A stretch of DNA of 64,000 nt from JAKAXS01 sp041940525 (GCA_041940525.1 JBGTSB010000003.1:1-64000); one strand, 5' to 3'. Positions 16,423 through 26,514 are shown, numbered from the stretch's first letter. Notes: generated by a model from the sequence alone, not told the origin. Made by a program: numbers and translations.

Positions 16423-19400
16423 CAGGGGCTGTTCTCGCGGGTCCGCTTCTCAAGCGCATCACGTAACGCCCCGAGTGAAGCGAACGGAGAATCCGGATCG
16501 GCACCCTTGGCCTTCTTTGGAGGAGCCGCCTGGCGAACCTGCGGGCGCTCTTCGCGCCGCCGCCGGTTGTTCCGATCGCGATCCTTGTTGAACTTGCCCT
16601 TGGCCTTGTTCGGCCGTTTAGCCTGATCCGCCTGGCGCTCTTGTTTCCTGCCGCCAGCATTGTCGGCGTTCTCGCTGGTCGCTTGACCATCGCTGGCGGT
16701 AGCAGCTGCCTCTGGACCACCAGCCTTAGCCCGCCGGCCTTGATTGCGTTCGCGGCGGCGGGAGTCACGGTCATGGCGATGCCTGCGCGGCCGCCAGACT
16801 TCCTCAAACGTTTGCGGTTGTTGTGCTGCAACGGCGTCGGTTGCCTCTGATGTTGGCGCTTCGGCGGCTGCTTCAGGCGCGGCGGCGTTGTCCGCAGCTG
16901 CGCCATGTTCATTCTCGGACTGTGCGTTGCCCGCTCCGTCGGGATCCGGCGCGGTGTTCTCGTTTGCCGCAACTGGCGCGGAAGTGTCGGTACCCGGCTC
17001 CCCTGCAACGATCACCGGTTCCGCGTTCGCCGTCGTGCCAACCTCTGATGCTGGCGAGGGAGCAACAACAACATCCGGCTCTTTCGCAGGCTCGGCTGCC
17101 TGTTCAACCGGGCGGCGTTCCATTCTGAAGCCAAGGGCACGCAACACTTGTCCAAGCTCGTCAGGCGAACAACCCAGAATGGACATCATGTCGGACGTGA
17201 CGGTGAAGCCGCCATCGCCAGTGGAGCCCTTCGGCGGCAACTCAGGCGCCTCGGGCTTTGCCCGCCAAGCCAGCAGTGGCCGGATCTGGTCGGCCAGACG
17301 CTCCAGAATATCAAGGCGGACTGCGCGGGGCCCACACACGTGGAAGCCGTATGCGCGATAGAAGACTTCCGGAATCGAAGCGTCGGCCGGAACGGATGTC
17401 AGCCCGGCGCGCGGTGGTTCAGGCAGGGCATCAAGAGATAGACCGGCATCGCCCGCATGCTTTAGCGCCCACAAAGTAGCAGCCATCTCGGCCGGCGCGG
17501 GCTTTAGCAGAAGCGGCACGTAGATGTTAAAGGCACCAAACCGCACGCCATACTTGCGCAGCTGTCCGCGCGAGGCCTGATCAAGGCTCTTGATCTCTTC
17601 GGCTACGATCTCACGCTTCAATACGCCGAAATGCTCGATGATGCGGAAGGCAATGCCACGGCCAAGCCCGGTCACGTCTTCCGCGTTGCTCAAATCGACC
17701 AGCGGTTTGAGCTTGTCGGCGATCAACTCTGTCACAAGCGTCTCAAGCCGGGCCTGAACCTTTTCTTTGTCGGGTCCAGACAAATGCTCATCACTCAAAA
17801 GAGTCACGCCCGGCTTCAATGGATCAGCGCCGGCTTCCAGGCGGCCGATCGGCTCGTCGCGCCAGAGCACTTCACCCTGCCGCGTGATCTTGAAGGCGTC
17901 CGGGTTGGCGGCGGAGACCCGGCGTGCGCGCAAGGCCAGCTCTCGCGACAGGACATGGGCGGCGGCGTTTCGTGCAGCTTTGCCGTGAATGCCGGTGTCG
18001 GCATGCGTGTCGGGCGAGAATAGGAAACCCTTCAATCGCCCCACGAAGTGGTCTTCGACCTTTATCTCACCGTCTTCTGAGATCACGGCATTCAATTCCT
18101 CTTTTTCGCGCATGCCGCGCATCAGCGCACTTGTGCGCTTATCGACAAACCGCTGCGTCAGGCATGTATGCAGGGCATCGGAAAGCGCATCTTCTATCTC
18201 GCGGGTACGCGCCTGCCAATGTTCGGGATCCTTCAGCCAGCTAGGCCGGTTGGAGACAAACGTCCATGTGCGGATGTGCGCGATCCGATTGGCCAGCGTA
18301 TCGATGTCACCGTCGGTCCGGTCGGCGAAGGCAACCTGCTTTGCAATCCAGTCTTCCGGCACATGGCCATCTGAACTGCGCAGATACTTGAAAATGGCAC
18401 CGACAAGTTCCGCGTGGTTCTGTGTCGAGATCTTGCGGTAGTCAGGGATCTGGCACACGTCCCAAAGCATCTCGACAGCCCCGGCGCCGCGGGTCAAGCC
18501 AACAATCTCTTGATCGTTCGAAAGCGTCTCCAGCGCGATGACGTCATCGGCGAGCCGGGCCCGCGTCAGCCGTGGTTCGCGCGGCAACTCGCGCAGGCTC
18601 TCATGCAGCTTTTCAAGGCTGGAGAAGTCGATATCGCGATTGCGCCACTGAAGAACTTTGACCGGATCGAACGTGTGCGTTTCCAGCCGCTCGATCACGT
18701 CGGGATCAAGCACGTCTGCGCGCCCTGTCACCCCGAACGTGCCATCGTTCATGTAGCGGCCAGCACGCCCTGCGATCTGCCCCAACTCCGACGGATTCAA
18801 ATTGCGATGGCTATGACCATCGAACTTGCGCAGCGACGAAAAGGCGATGTGATCGACATTGAGGTTCAAGCCCATGCCGACCGCATCGGTCGCCACCAAG
18901 AAGTCCACGTCGCCGGACTGGTACAGGTCCACCTGAGCGTTGCGCGTACGCGGAGACAGCGCGCCCAGCACCACGGCCGTGCCGCCACGCTGGCGCCGCA
19001 CGAGTTCCGCGATGGAATAAACATCGTTTGCCGAAAACGCGATCACGGCGGTGCGCTGGGGCAATCGGGTGATCTTCTTCTCACCCGCATAGGTTAGCTT
19101 TGAGAGCCGTGGCCGGGAAATAAAGTTCGCTCCCGGGATCAGATCCATGATTGGCTCACGCATGGTCTGCGCGCCCAACAACAGCGTCTCCTTCAGGCCG
19201 CGCGCGTGCAACAGCCGGTCGGTGAACACGTGACCGCGATCGAAATCGGCGGCCAGCTGAATCTCGTCGATCGCCAGGAAATCGACGTCAACGTCGCGCG
19301 GCATCGCCTCGACCGTGCACACCCAATACCGGGCCTTCTCGGGCTTAATCTTCTCCTCGCCGGTTATGAGCGCCACTTTGGCGGCGCCAACGCGGGCGGA

Positions 19401-19562
19401 GATCTTGTCGTAGACCTCGCGTGCCAGCAGCCGCAGCGGCAGTCCGATCATGCCGCTGTCGTGGCCGAGCATGCGTTCTATGGCGAGATGGGTTTTGCCG
19501 GTATTCGTCGGGCCGAGCACGGCTGTGACGTGGCGGATGCGTGTTTCGAAATCGCTACTCAT
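16422..19562 (-). CDS. Suv3-type DEAD/DExH RNA helicase with long charged C-terminal tail
   Basis: 1046 residues, cytosolic. Walker A GPTNTGKT at 17-24, DEIQ Walker B (~118), AVLGPTNTGKTHLA and VATDAVGMGLNL motifs, and QIAGRAGR (motif VI). These are characteristic of the mitochondrial Suv3-like/MgpS helicases common in alphaproteobacteria. A middle region (~320-790) includes Suv3 C-terminal-like segments. The last ~240 residues are low complexity: Ala/Glu/Pro-rich, then Arg/Lys-rich (RRHRHDRDSRRRERNQGRR), probably disordered and RNA-binding. Stop-start overlap with the S4 protein suggests a shared RNA-quality-control role. Confidence 0.92.
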   Translation of the reverse strand: MSSDFETRIRHVTAVLGPTNTGKTHLAIERMLGHDSGMIGLPLRLLAREVYDKISARVGAAKVALITGEEKIKPEKARYWVCTVEAMPRDVDVDFLAIDEIQLAADFDRGHVFTDRLLHARGLKETLLLGAQTMREPIMDLIPGANFISRPRLSKLTYAGEKKITRLPQRTAVIAFSANDVYSIAELVRRQRGGTAVVLGALSPRTRNAQVDLYQSGDVDFLVATDAVGMGLNLNVDHIAFSSLRKFDGHSHRNLNPSELGQIAGRAGRYMNDGTFGVTGRADVLDPDVIERLETHTFDPVKVLQWRNRDIDFSSLEKLHESLRELPREPRLTRARLADDVIALETLSNDQEIVGLTRGAGAVEMLWDVCQIPDYRKISTQNHAELVGAIFKYLRSSDGHVPEDWIAKQVAFADRTDGDIDTLANRIAHIRTWTFVSNRPSWLKDPEHWQARTREIEDALSDALHTCLTQRFVDKRTSALMRGMREKEELNAVISEDGEIKVEDHFVGRLKGFLFSPDTHADTGIHGKAARNAAAHVLSRELALRARRVSAANPDAFKITRQGEVLWRDEPIGRLEAGADPLKPGVTLLSDEHLSGPDKEKVQARLETLVTELIADKLKPLVDLSNAEDVTGLGRGIAFRIIEHFGVLKREIVAEEIKSLDQASRGQLRKYGVRFGAFNIYVPLLLKPAPAEMAATLWALKHAGDAGLSLDALPEPPRAGLTSVPADASIPEVFYRAYGFHVCGPRAVRLDILERLADQIRPLLAWRAKPEAPELPPKGSTGDGGFTVTSDMMSILGCSPDELGQVLRALGFRMERRPVEQAAEPAKEPDVVVAPSPASEVGTTANAEPVIVAGEPGTDTSAPVAANENTAPDPDGAGNAQSENEHGAAADNAAAPEAAAEAPTSEATDAVAAQQPQTFEEVWRPRRHRHDRDSRRRERNQGRRAKAGGPEAAATASDGQATSENADNAGGRKQERQADQAKRPNKAKGKFNKDRDRNNRRRREERPQVRQAAPPKKAKGADPDSPFASLGALRDALEKRTRENSP

Positions 19563-19741
19563 GTGCCCCTACGGCCTTGGCTTCCAAGCGGTTGGCATGG
19601 CATCGGCTGAAGTCTGGATCAAGTGTTTCGTGATCTGAGCGTGGCATGTCTTAAATCCTACGCCGGGACGAAGCCCGCTGCCAAACACGAATGATCCAAA
19701 GGTGAAGCGCGAACGGCCATGCCGCCAACGCCATCGGCGGT

Positions 19742-20584
19742 TCAGTTCGTCAGCGCGATCTGCATTTGGTTGGGGCCCTTGATCGTAACCTTGTTGGCTG
19801 AGATGACGGCTTCGCCGGCAGCAGTCGGAATTTTGACAGCGTGCGGAACCATCAAACCAGCGCTGGGAACAGGCCGGAATGTGATGAGAATGTTGTTGTT
19901 GCGGGCCAGGTCGCGCAGTTCCTGCGTCTCTCTGAAACCAGCAATCGGAACGTACTTAATCTTGCAGACGATGCCCTCCACCGGCTGGCCGGACGGTTGG
20001 CTTTCTTCAATGAGCACTTTCTTCCGGTAATAGAGCACCAGATCGAAGCGCTGCTTGCCGTCAAAGATCGAAACCTTGCGGTCACAAGGGTTGGGGCCCT
20101 TTGCCCGGACGAGGCTCAAGATCGCGCTTAGCGGATCAGAAACGTCTTTAATGTGCTGCTCAAGCAGCGGCACGGTGCCAGGCAGTGGTTGTTCGGCCGG
20201 CAAAACTGTCAGGCCCGTCACGGTGCGGTCCTTGAAGTTCATGGCGACAGAGCCGCTCTTGATGGTGCTCTCGAAGTCGAATTGATAGAGCGCGGGAGAC
20301 GTCGAATTGCCGGAGAGCGCCCCCTGGGTGCGCGTTTGACCCTTCCAGCCCAGCAGCCCGGCGATCGAAAACTCCGCATTGCTCTCCAACGCATAAGTTT
20401 TCGTGCTCAAGTCCGATCGGAAGGTAAAGCTGCCGATTTCGAACCTATTCAGTTCAACGGAATAGAGTGCGTCGATCTGTACGCGATCCTGCTCGGCCGC
20501 GACAGGCAAACCGGACCCTGCGAGAAGCATCCCGGCTGCGGCAAGACCGCAGCCCAGACCACGCATGAATTGCCTATTGGTCAT
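19742..20584 (-). CDS. DUF3108 periplasmic protein
   Basis: About 280 residues from ATG 20584; a longer frame opens at 20620. Signal peptide with GLGCGLAAAGMLLAGSGLPVAAE. The mature part has the DUF3108 pattern: YSVELNRFEIGSFTFRSDLSTKTYALESNAEF, then GDPL-like DVSDPLSAILSLV and CDRKVSIFDGKQRFDLVL. The family forms a periplasmic beta-rich fold of unknown function. It stands alone between the helicase gene and the divergent rpmB. Confidence 0.85.
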   Translation of the reverse strand: MTNRQFMRGLGCGLAAAGMLLAGSGLPVAAEQDRVQIDALYSVELNRFEIGSFTFRSDLSTKTYALESNAEFSIAGLLGWKGQTRTQGALSGNSTSPALYQFDFESTIKSGSVAMNFKDRTVTGLTVLPAEQPLPGTVPLLEQHIKDVSDPLSAILSLVRAKGPNPCDRKVSIFDGKQRFDLVLYYRKKVLIEESQPSGQPVEGIVCKIKYVPIAGFRETQELRDLARNNNILITFRPVPSAGLMVPHAVKIPTAAGEAVISANKVTIKGPNQMQIALTN

Positions 20585-20905
20585 AACTGTCAAAAACACC
20601 CCAGAATGCGGGTCAATCACGCAATCCTCAGCGCCTAAGCGCGTTTTGCGTCATTTGTTTGTCTCCGCAACGCATCTATCTTGCACAATAAGGGGTTATA
20701 GGCCCCTCGCGCCAGTTAATCTTGGCGCCAGGCCGCTTGACGCGATACCCGGCCCGGTATAGGAAAAGCGCCAAATTTCCGCCTGATGCCCTGATTGGCC
20801 ATCCGGCGGGCTCTACAGATGAGCCTTTCATCCCGGTGAGCAATTTTAATGTTTTCCACGCCTTCGGCACAATGGCTGATGGGCGCGGCGAAGGAGCATG
20901 ATGTT

Positions 20906-21205
20906 ATGACACGGCGTTGTGAGCTGACGGGCAAGCTGCCTCTTTCTGGCCAGCTGCGCTCTCACGCAGAAAACAAGACGAAGCGCAAGTTCCGCCCCAA
21001 CCTGGTGAACGTGACGCTTCTCAGCGAAACTCTTCAGCGCAAGTTCAAATTGCGCATCTCGGCCAGCGCCCTGAAGACGGTGGAGCATCGCGGCGGCTTG
21101 GATGCCTTCTTGAAGAAGGCCCGCAACGAGGAACTTTCTGAAAAGTGCCTCAAGCTGAAGCGCGATATCGCCAAGGCGTCTGAGGATCAGGCGGCTGCCG
21201 CTTAA
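20906..21205 (+). CDS. rpmB: 50S ribosomal protein L28
   Basis: 99 residues from ATG 20906, chosen because L28 begins MTRRCELTGK and AAGGAG lies at 20890-20895. An open extension to 20849 has no homology. SHAENKTKRKFRPNL and LRISASALKTVEHRGGLDAFL are diagnostic. Ribosomal large-subunit protein. A strong terminator follows. The rpmB-cobT neighbourhood is conserved in Hyphomicrobiales. Confidence 0.97.
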   Translation: MTRRCELTGKLPLSGQLRSHAENKTKRKFRPNLVNVTLLSETLQRKFKLRISASALKTVEHRGGLDAFLKKARNEELSEKCLKLKRDIAKASEDQAAAA

Positions 21206-21238
21206 GGCAGGCCCCTGAGATCAGCTGATAGAACTAGA

Positions 21239-21270
21239 AAAGGCCTGGGTGCTTTCGCTCCCAGGCCTTT
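21239..21270 (+). terminator. Rho-independent terminator after rpmB
   Basis: Perfect 11-base arms (21239-21249 and 21260-21270) with AAA at the left and TTT at the right end, so it could work in both directions between rpmB and the convergent esterase-like gene. Confidence 0.85.
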
Positions 21271-21317
21271 GCCTTGCGCACGCTCATGACTGCCCGGTGG
21301 GGCAACGGCAGGGCGCC

Positions 21318-22400
21318 TCAATTCTTCGCTTGCTGGCCGCGCTTTCCGTCGAGGGCAAACTGCAGCAGCAAGGTGCGCTGGAAGAAGCGGTTGAAGTTGT
21401 CGTCAGAGATCAGGGTCACAATGGTTTCGCCGGCGGCGTTGGTGTGAACGCCAAGCCCTTCCATGTTGTCGATCTCTTTCGAGATGTCGGCCTGCAGCAA
21501 AGTTTCGCCATCCATCACGGCGCCCGGCTTCAGTTTGCTCGCGGCCAGACGGCGCAAGCGGATCTTCACGCCTTCGCTCCAGCGGAACCGCCGTTCCAAG
21601 ATCAGCAGATCGCCATCTGGCAGCACCGCGGCGTCCGTGATGTCAAACCCGCCAATGTCGCGCACCGAGAACGCGCTGTGCTTGCCGCCGCGCAAGAACC
21701 AAGCCGCGTGGTGGCCGTCCTTCGTCATTAACCGCTCGGCGATCGCGACGATTGAACCCTTTGCTGGCCCCTTGTTCAACACGGCAACGGCTTCGATGCC
21801 GTCCGTACTGCGCCGCTCTTTCACGACAGACGGGATATTCAGATACTGTGACGGGGCACCGAGACCTTTCTTGCCTAAGGGAAAGCGGCCAATGCGGTCG
21901 AGCTGTTCAAACGAGATCAGCAACGTGCCTTTCTCAAGCGTACCGGAAAGCAGCGTCACGCCCTCCGCATCCCGATAACGGTTGCGGCGCAGCTTCTTGC
22001 CTTTCAGCGCCAGCAGCGGTCCAAGCTTTGTGCTCTCGATGCCGGACAACACTTTGCCACGATATTCAAGCTTCCCCGTCATCCAGCTCCCGGCGTCCGA
22101 TACTGCGACGAAGCTCTTGCCGTCAGGCGACAACACCAAGCCGGACCAGCCGCCGAACGCCTTCTCGGGTGACGACAAAACCAGGCCACCCCGCCACTCC
22201 AGTTTGCCGAAGCGCGTGGCGTCGCGGTCCGTTCGGTTGAAGCCAGGGATCGCCTTGCTTTGCACCACGATGGGCGCGGTGGTCATGTTTTGTGTCGCGG
22301 GCTTAGGATTGGCGAGCGCCACGCCTGCGACGGTTAAAGCCGCGGCGCCACCGGCCAGAAGCCGTTTCGGCCCGCAAGAGAGTTTACCGTGCGATCGCAT
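21318..22400 (-). CDS. secreted esterase-like-activity-of-phytase family protein
   Basis: 360 residues. Signal peptide LLAGGAAALTVAGVALANP. The body shows a beta-propeller-like pattern with family blocks GGLVLSSPEKAFGGWSGLVLSPDGKSFVAVSDAG, RDAEGVTLL, DGIEAVAVLN, FDITDAAVLPDGDLLILERRF and DNMEGLGVHTNAAGETIVTLISDDNF. Proteins with this domain are periplasmic or secreted; enzymatic role unproven. Convergent with rpmB and 39 bases downstream of cobT in the same orientation. Confidence 0.85.
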   Translation of the reverse strand: MRSHGKLSCGPKRLLAGGAAALTVAGVALANPKPATQNMTTAPIVVQSKAIPGFNRTDRDATRFGKLEWRGGLVLSSPEKAFGGWSGLVLSPDGKSFVAVSDAGSWMTGKLEYRGKVLSGIESTKLGPLLALKGKKLRRNRYRDAEGVTLLSGTLEKGTLLISFEQLDRIGRFPLGKKGLGAPSQYLNIPSVVKERRSTDGIEAVAVLNKGPAKGSIVAIAERLMTKDGHHAAWFLRGGKHSAFSVRDIGGFDITDAAVLPDGDLLILERRFRWSEGVKIRLRRLAASKLKPGAVMDGETLLQADISKEIDNMEGLGVHTNAAGETIVTLISDDNFNRFFQRTLLLQFALDGKRGQQAKN

Positions 22401-22439
22401 CTCTGCCCCACCCTCGCATCAGGTTCAGTTCGAAAGCGG

Positions 22440-24353
22440 CTAGGCCCGCCGGACATCAAGTTTGGCCGCAGATCGCCGCATGCGCCGTACTTGGCGCGAT
22501 TGACGACCGTCTCCGCCAGGCGGCCCGTTTTCTTCAAACAGCTCGGCAAGCTTGTCCGTCATCGCACCGGCTAGCTCACTTGGATCGTTGATCGTCACCG
22601 CACGCTGATAGTAGCGCGTTACGTCGTGCCCGATGCCGATTGCGAGCAGTTCGACAGGCGAATGCGTTTCAATTTCCTTGATGACTTGCCGCAAGTGCTG
22701 CTCCAGATAGCTTCCGGAATTCACCGAAAGCGTGGAATCGTCCACCGGTGCGCCGTCGGAAATCATCATCAAGATCCGGCGCTGCTCTGGCCGCGCCATC
22801 AACCGCGCGTGTGCCCAAGACAACGCCTCACCGTCAATGTTCTCCTTCAAGATGCCTTCACGCATCATCAAAGCCAAAGAGCGTTTGGCCCGCCGCCAAG
22901 GCGTGTCAGCGGTCTTGTAGATGATGTGGCGGATGTCGTTCAGGCGCCCGGCGTTGTTCGGCTTGCCCGCTTCCATCCAGCGTTCGCGTGATTGCCCGCC
23001 CTTCCAGGCCCGCGTCGTGAAGCCCAAGATCTCAACCTTCACGCCGCAACGTTCCAGCGTCCGTGCCAGAATTTCAGCAGCGCATGCCGCGACCATGATC
23101 GGCCGCCCGCGCATGGAACCAGAGTTGTCCAGCAGCAAAGTAACGACTGTATCGCGGAACTCCATGTCCCGCTCTTGCATGAACGAAAGCGGAAACATTG
23201 GATCGATGATAATCCGGGTCAATCGCGCGGTGTCGAGCGCGCCTTCTTCCAGATCGAAATCCCAGGCACGGTTTTGCTGGGCCAGCAGGCGGCGCTGCAA
23301 ACGGTTGGCCAATCGCGCAACGACGCTAGCCAGTGCCTTCAGTTCCTTGTCCAGAAACGCGCGTAGGCGATCCAATTCTTCGGGAGAGGACAAGTCTTCA
23401 GCCAATACTTCTTCGTCGAACTCCCGCGAGAACACGCGATAGCCGAACGACTCCGGATCATCCAGAACGGAGGAGTTCGGCCGCCAGGGATCCGACGTCT
23501 CGGCCTCCTCAGGCGCCTCGCTTTCAACCTCAAAGTCTTGCGACTCGCCGGAATCCGTTACATCAGCAATGTCCGACTCTTCGCTTTGCGTGGACTCGCT
23601 GTCGCCGCGGCTCTCCTGGCCTTCATCGGTTTGCGTGCTCTCGTCGCTCTCTTCCTCGCCGCCTTCCGGCTTTTCCTCGTCATCCGACGGTTGCTCCTCA
23701 GGCTGGCTCTCGCCCGTCTGTTCCAGAAGCTCCAGCGCCGACAGCACGTCACGCATCAGCCGGCCAAATTGCTCTTGGTCGCCTGCCAACTCGTCCATGC
23801 GCTCCAAAAGGGGTGCGCAGCGTTCTTCAACCCAGGGCCGCCAGAGGTCGACAAGGGCTTGGGCGTTGTCGGGCGTCTCGATGCCAGTGAGCCGTTCGCG
23901 AACAATCATCGCCATCGCCTCGCTGAGCGGAGCCGACTGGCGGTCTTTGACATGGGCGAAGCGGCCGTGGGCGAAGTGATCATCCAGTTTGGCGCTGAGA
24001 TTATCTGCCATCCCGGACATGCGATTGGTCCCGATCGATTCAACACGGGCGTTCTCGACCGCTTCGAACACTTCTCGCGCGGGGCCGGAACCAGGAGCAA
24101 GGGAATGGTGTAGCCGGTCGTCATGGCAAGCCGATCTCAGTGCCAAGCTGTCCGCCCAGCCTCGAATGACCGCGATCTCCCGGCGGGTCGGCGTGCGCGA
24201 CGGCTCCGGCAAATGCATGACGCTGCCGTGTAGATCTGGCGAGCCCGCGCTGAAACCTACGGTCATATCGCGATCGGCCGATACCGCTCGCGCTGTGACG
24301 CCGATGGCGCGCTTCAGCGGGTCTGCCGGTGCTTCGCGATGTCCATTACTCAT
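22440..24353 (-). CDS. cobT: cobaltochelatase CobT subunit
   Basis: 637 residues. With CobS and CobN it inserts Co2+ into hydrogenobyrinic acid a,c-diamide in aerobic vitamin B12 synthesis. The N-terminal CobT domain is followed by an acidic Glu/Ser/Asp linker (~205-290), then a von Willebrand A domain with MIDAS DNSGSMRGRP (~421) and SDGAPVDDSTLSVNSGSYLEQHLR. It lies directly downstream of cobS (24-base gap) in the same operon. Confidence 0.95.
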   Translation of the reverse strand: MSNGHREAPADPLKRAIGVTARAVSADRDMTVGFSAGSPDLHGSVMHLPEPSRTPTRREIAVIRGWADSLALRSACHDDRLHHSLAPGSGPAREVFEAVENARVESIGTNRMSGMADNLSAKLDDHFAHGRFAHVKDRQSAPLSEAMAMIVRERLTGIETPDNAQALVDLWRPWVEERCAPLLERMDELAGDQEQFGRLMRDVLSALELLEQTGESQPEEQPSDDEEKPEGGEEESDESTQTDEGQESRGDSESTQSEESDIADVTDSGESQDFEVESEAPEEAETSDPWRPNSSVLDDPESFGYRVFSREFDEEVLAEDLSSPEELDRLRAFLDKELKALASVVARLANRLQRRLLAQQNRAWDFDLEEGALDTARLTRIIIDPMFPLSFMQERDMEFRDTVVTLLLDNSGSMRGRPIMVAACAAEILARTLERCGVKVEILGFTTRAWKGGQSRERWMEAGKPNNAGRLNDIRHIIYKTADTPWRRAKRSLALMMREGILKENIDGEALSWAHARLMARPEQRRILMMISDGAPVDDSTLSVNSGSYLEQHLRQVIKEIETHSPVELLAIGIGHDVTRYYQRAVTINDPSELAGAMTDKLAELFEENGPPGGDGRQSRQVRRMRRSAAKLDVRRA

Positions 24354-24377
24354 AGGCAGGCTTAGCCATGCTTAGGG

Positions 24378-25379
24378 TTAGCTCAGGGCCACGTTCGCGG
24401 CGCTCTCAGGGAGCTCTTCACCGAAAGAGCGCTGATAGAACTCCGCCACCAAGGGCCGTTCCAGCTCATCGCACTTATTCAAGAACGTTAGCCGGAATGC
24501 GAACCCGATATCACCGAAGATTTCGGCGTTCTCCGCCCAGGTCATCACCGTCCTCGGGCTCATCACGGTCGAAATGTCTCCGTTGATGAAAGCCTGGCGC
24601 GTAAGGTCGGCAACGCGCACCATGGCCGAGACCTGCTTGCGTTTCTCATCACCCTTGGAGAACGACTTGACCTTCGACATGATAATACGCGCTTCGTCGT
24701 CATGCGGCAGGTAGTTCAAGGTGCAGACGATGGACCAGCGGTCCATCTGGCCCTGGTTGATCTGCTGCGTGCCGTGATACAGGCCTGACGTATCACCAAG
24801 TCCGATTGTGTTTGTGGTCGCGAACAGCCGGAATGCGCTGTGCGGTCTGATAACCTTGGACTGGTCAAGCAGCGTCAGCTTGCCGGAAACTTCCAGCACG
24901 CGCTGAATAACAAACATCACGTCCGGCCGCCCGGCATCGTATTCGTCGAAGACCAGTGCCGTGTTGCTCTGCAGACAGTAGGGCAAAATGCCTTCGCGGA
25001 ATTCGGTGACCTGTTTGCCATCCTTCAGAACGATGGCGTCCTTGCCAACCAAATCAATGCGGCTCACGTGACTGTCGAGGTTCACGCGAATGCATGGCCA
25101 ATTCAACCGGGCCGCAACCTGCTCAATATGGGTGGACTTGCCGGTGCCGTGGTAGCCTTGGATCATGACGCGGCGGTTGTGCTTAAAGCCAGCCAGGATT
25201 GCCAAAGTTACGTCGTGGTTGAACAAATAGTCTGGATCTGTGTCAGGCACGTGCTCGTCGGCCTTCGAATAGGCGGGCACTTCCAGGTCGCTGTCGATCC
25301 CGAACACCTGGCGGACCGACACTTTCATGTCAGGGTCTCCGGCAGCGGAATTGGTCTTGGCCAGGGTTTGAGCGGGCAT
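24378..25379 (-). CDS. cobS: cobaltochelatase CobS subunit (AAA+ ATPase)
   Basis: 333 residues. AAA+ motor of the aerobic cobaltochelatase. Walker A GYHGTGKS (75-82), Walker B TALVFDEYDA, and the N-terminal VRQVFGIDSDLEVPAYSKADEHVPD block specific to CobS. ATG 25328 (MKVSVRQVFG) is an alternative start nearer to the conserved region. Operon order: J-domain gene, cobS, cobT. Confidence 0.96.
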   Translation of the reverse strand: MPAQTLAKTNSAAGDPDMKVSVRQVFGIDSDLEVPAYSKADEHVPDTDPDYLFNHDVTLAILAGFKHNRRVMIQGYHGTGKSTHIEQVAARLNWPCIRVNLDSHVSRIDLVGKDAIVLKDGKQVTEFREGILPYCLQSNTALVFDEYDAGRPDVMFVIQRVLEVSGKLTLLDQSKVIRPHSAFRLFATTNTIGLGDTSGLYHGTQQINQGQMDRWSIVCTLNYLPHDDEARIIMSKVKSFSKGDEKRKQVSAMVRVADLTRQAFINGDISTVMSPRTVMTWAENAEIFGDIGFAFRLTFLNKCDELERPLVAEFYQRSFGEELPESAANVALS

Positions 25380-25473
25380 AAAACTCTCTGCGGGTTGTTT
25401 CTGTGCCGTACGGATAACGACGGCGGTCGGTTCGCGATTGATGGTTTAACAGCTGCTCTGGCGAATGCCAGGT

Positions 25474-26094
25474 CTATGCAAGTCCAGCCTGCTTCAGGAA
25501 GTTATAGGCCTGGATGACCTCACGCAACTTGTCAGCGGAGCGCGTATCGCCGCCGTTGGCGTCCGGATGATGCAGCTTAACCAGCTCTTTGTACTTGGCT
25601 TTGATGTCTTCCTTGGTCGCCTTGGCGTCCAGATGCATCGTATCCAGCGCCTTCTTCTCCAGCGGCCTCAGGCTCCGCCGCCGTGTTTCGGCTTCCTCGC
25701 GCGCTTGCTTGGCCCGCCAGGCTGCAAAATCTTGTGCGCCCCCGCCGGAGTCGCCCTTGCGGGCCTTACCATCCTCGCGCGTGCCGTGCGCCCAGGCGTT
25801 GGCGCCAACCTTCCACGTTGGACGATGTCCAACGATTGCGTCCTTCTGGAAGTTGCGCACTTCGTTATCGCTCATTCCATCGAAGTAATTGTACGCTGAA
25901 TTGTATTCGCGCACGTGGTCTATACAAAACCGGAAATAGTCACCCTCGCGTCCGCGGCCCATGGGCGCGCGATAAGGCGCGGGCTTGCCGCAACCCTTCC
26001 ATTGGCATGGCGGGAAGTCCGTATCGGAACGCTTGGGTTTCGCTCCGCGCTTCGAAACGCGGATCGAATCGAAGTATTTCGAGTTGAGCTTCAT
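25474..26094 (-). CDS. DnaJ-like co-chaperone with C-terminal J domain
   Basis: 206 residues from ATG 26094 (MKLNSKYFDSIRVS). The N-terminal half carries a Cys/Trp motif (PPCQWKGCGKPAPYRAP, CIDHVREYNSAYNYF). The J domain is at the C-terminus with the HPD triad in LHHPDANGG, which stimulates Hsp70 ATPase. This J protein is regularly found next to cobS in Rhizobiales. The frame is open to 26148 without similarity. Divergent from bolA. Confidence 0.92.
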   Translation of the reverse strand: MKLNSKYFDSIRVSKRGAKPKRSDTDFPPCQWKGCGKPAPYRAPMGRGREGDYFRFCIDHVREYNSAYNYFDGMSDNEVRNFQKDAIVGHRPTWKVGANAWAHGTREDGKARKGDSGGGAQDFAAWRAKQAREEAETRRRSLRPLEKKALDTMHLDAKATKEDIKAKYKELVKLHHPDANGGDTRSADKLREVIQAYNFLKQAGLA

Positions 26095-26232
26095 GCTAGG
26101 AAGTATGATCTCAAGGCTGGTCCCGCACAACAAGGCGGCGCGAAACATTCTACAAAAACCGGGCTTGCCAAATCATCAACATTGGCCAGCCAAACGGGGC
26201 ATAGCAGGTAGCATCTTAAGAAGGGCAAAGCG

Positions 26233-26514
26233 ATGGCGCCCACAGCGGCAGAAAAACGCATCCGGGAGAAATTGATGGTGGCGCTGGAGCCGATACGGCT
26301 TGACGTCGTCAATGAAAGCGAGCTTCACGCTGGACACCGCTCTTCGCCCGGCACTGGAGAAAGCCACTTTCGTGTGCTCGTGGTCTCGGAAAAATTTGCC
26401 GGGCGCTCGCGACTGGAGCGTCACCGGCTGGTCAACGAGGTGCTGAAGGAAGAAATGACCAAAATCCATGCCCTCGCTTTGTCTGCTCTGGCGCCAGGCG
26501 AACAGGTCAGATAG
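26233..26514 (+). CDS. bolA: BolA family protein
   Basis: 93 residues with the BolA fold: RIREKLMVALEPIRLDVVNES, HAGHRSSPGTGESHFRVLVVS, FAGRSRLERHRLVNEVL and the C-terminal HALALSALAPGEQ. The conserved RxxRHR/VN segment is present. BolA proteins work with monothiol glutaredoxins in iron-sulfur or redox signalling, and some bind DNA. Divergent from the J-domain gene. Confidence 0.95.
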   Translation: MAPTAAEKRIREKLMVALEPIRLDVVNESELHAGHRSSPGTGESHFRVLVVSEKFAGRSRLERHRLVNEVLKEEMTKIHALALSALAPGEQVR

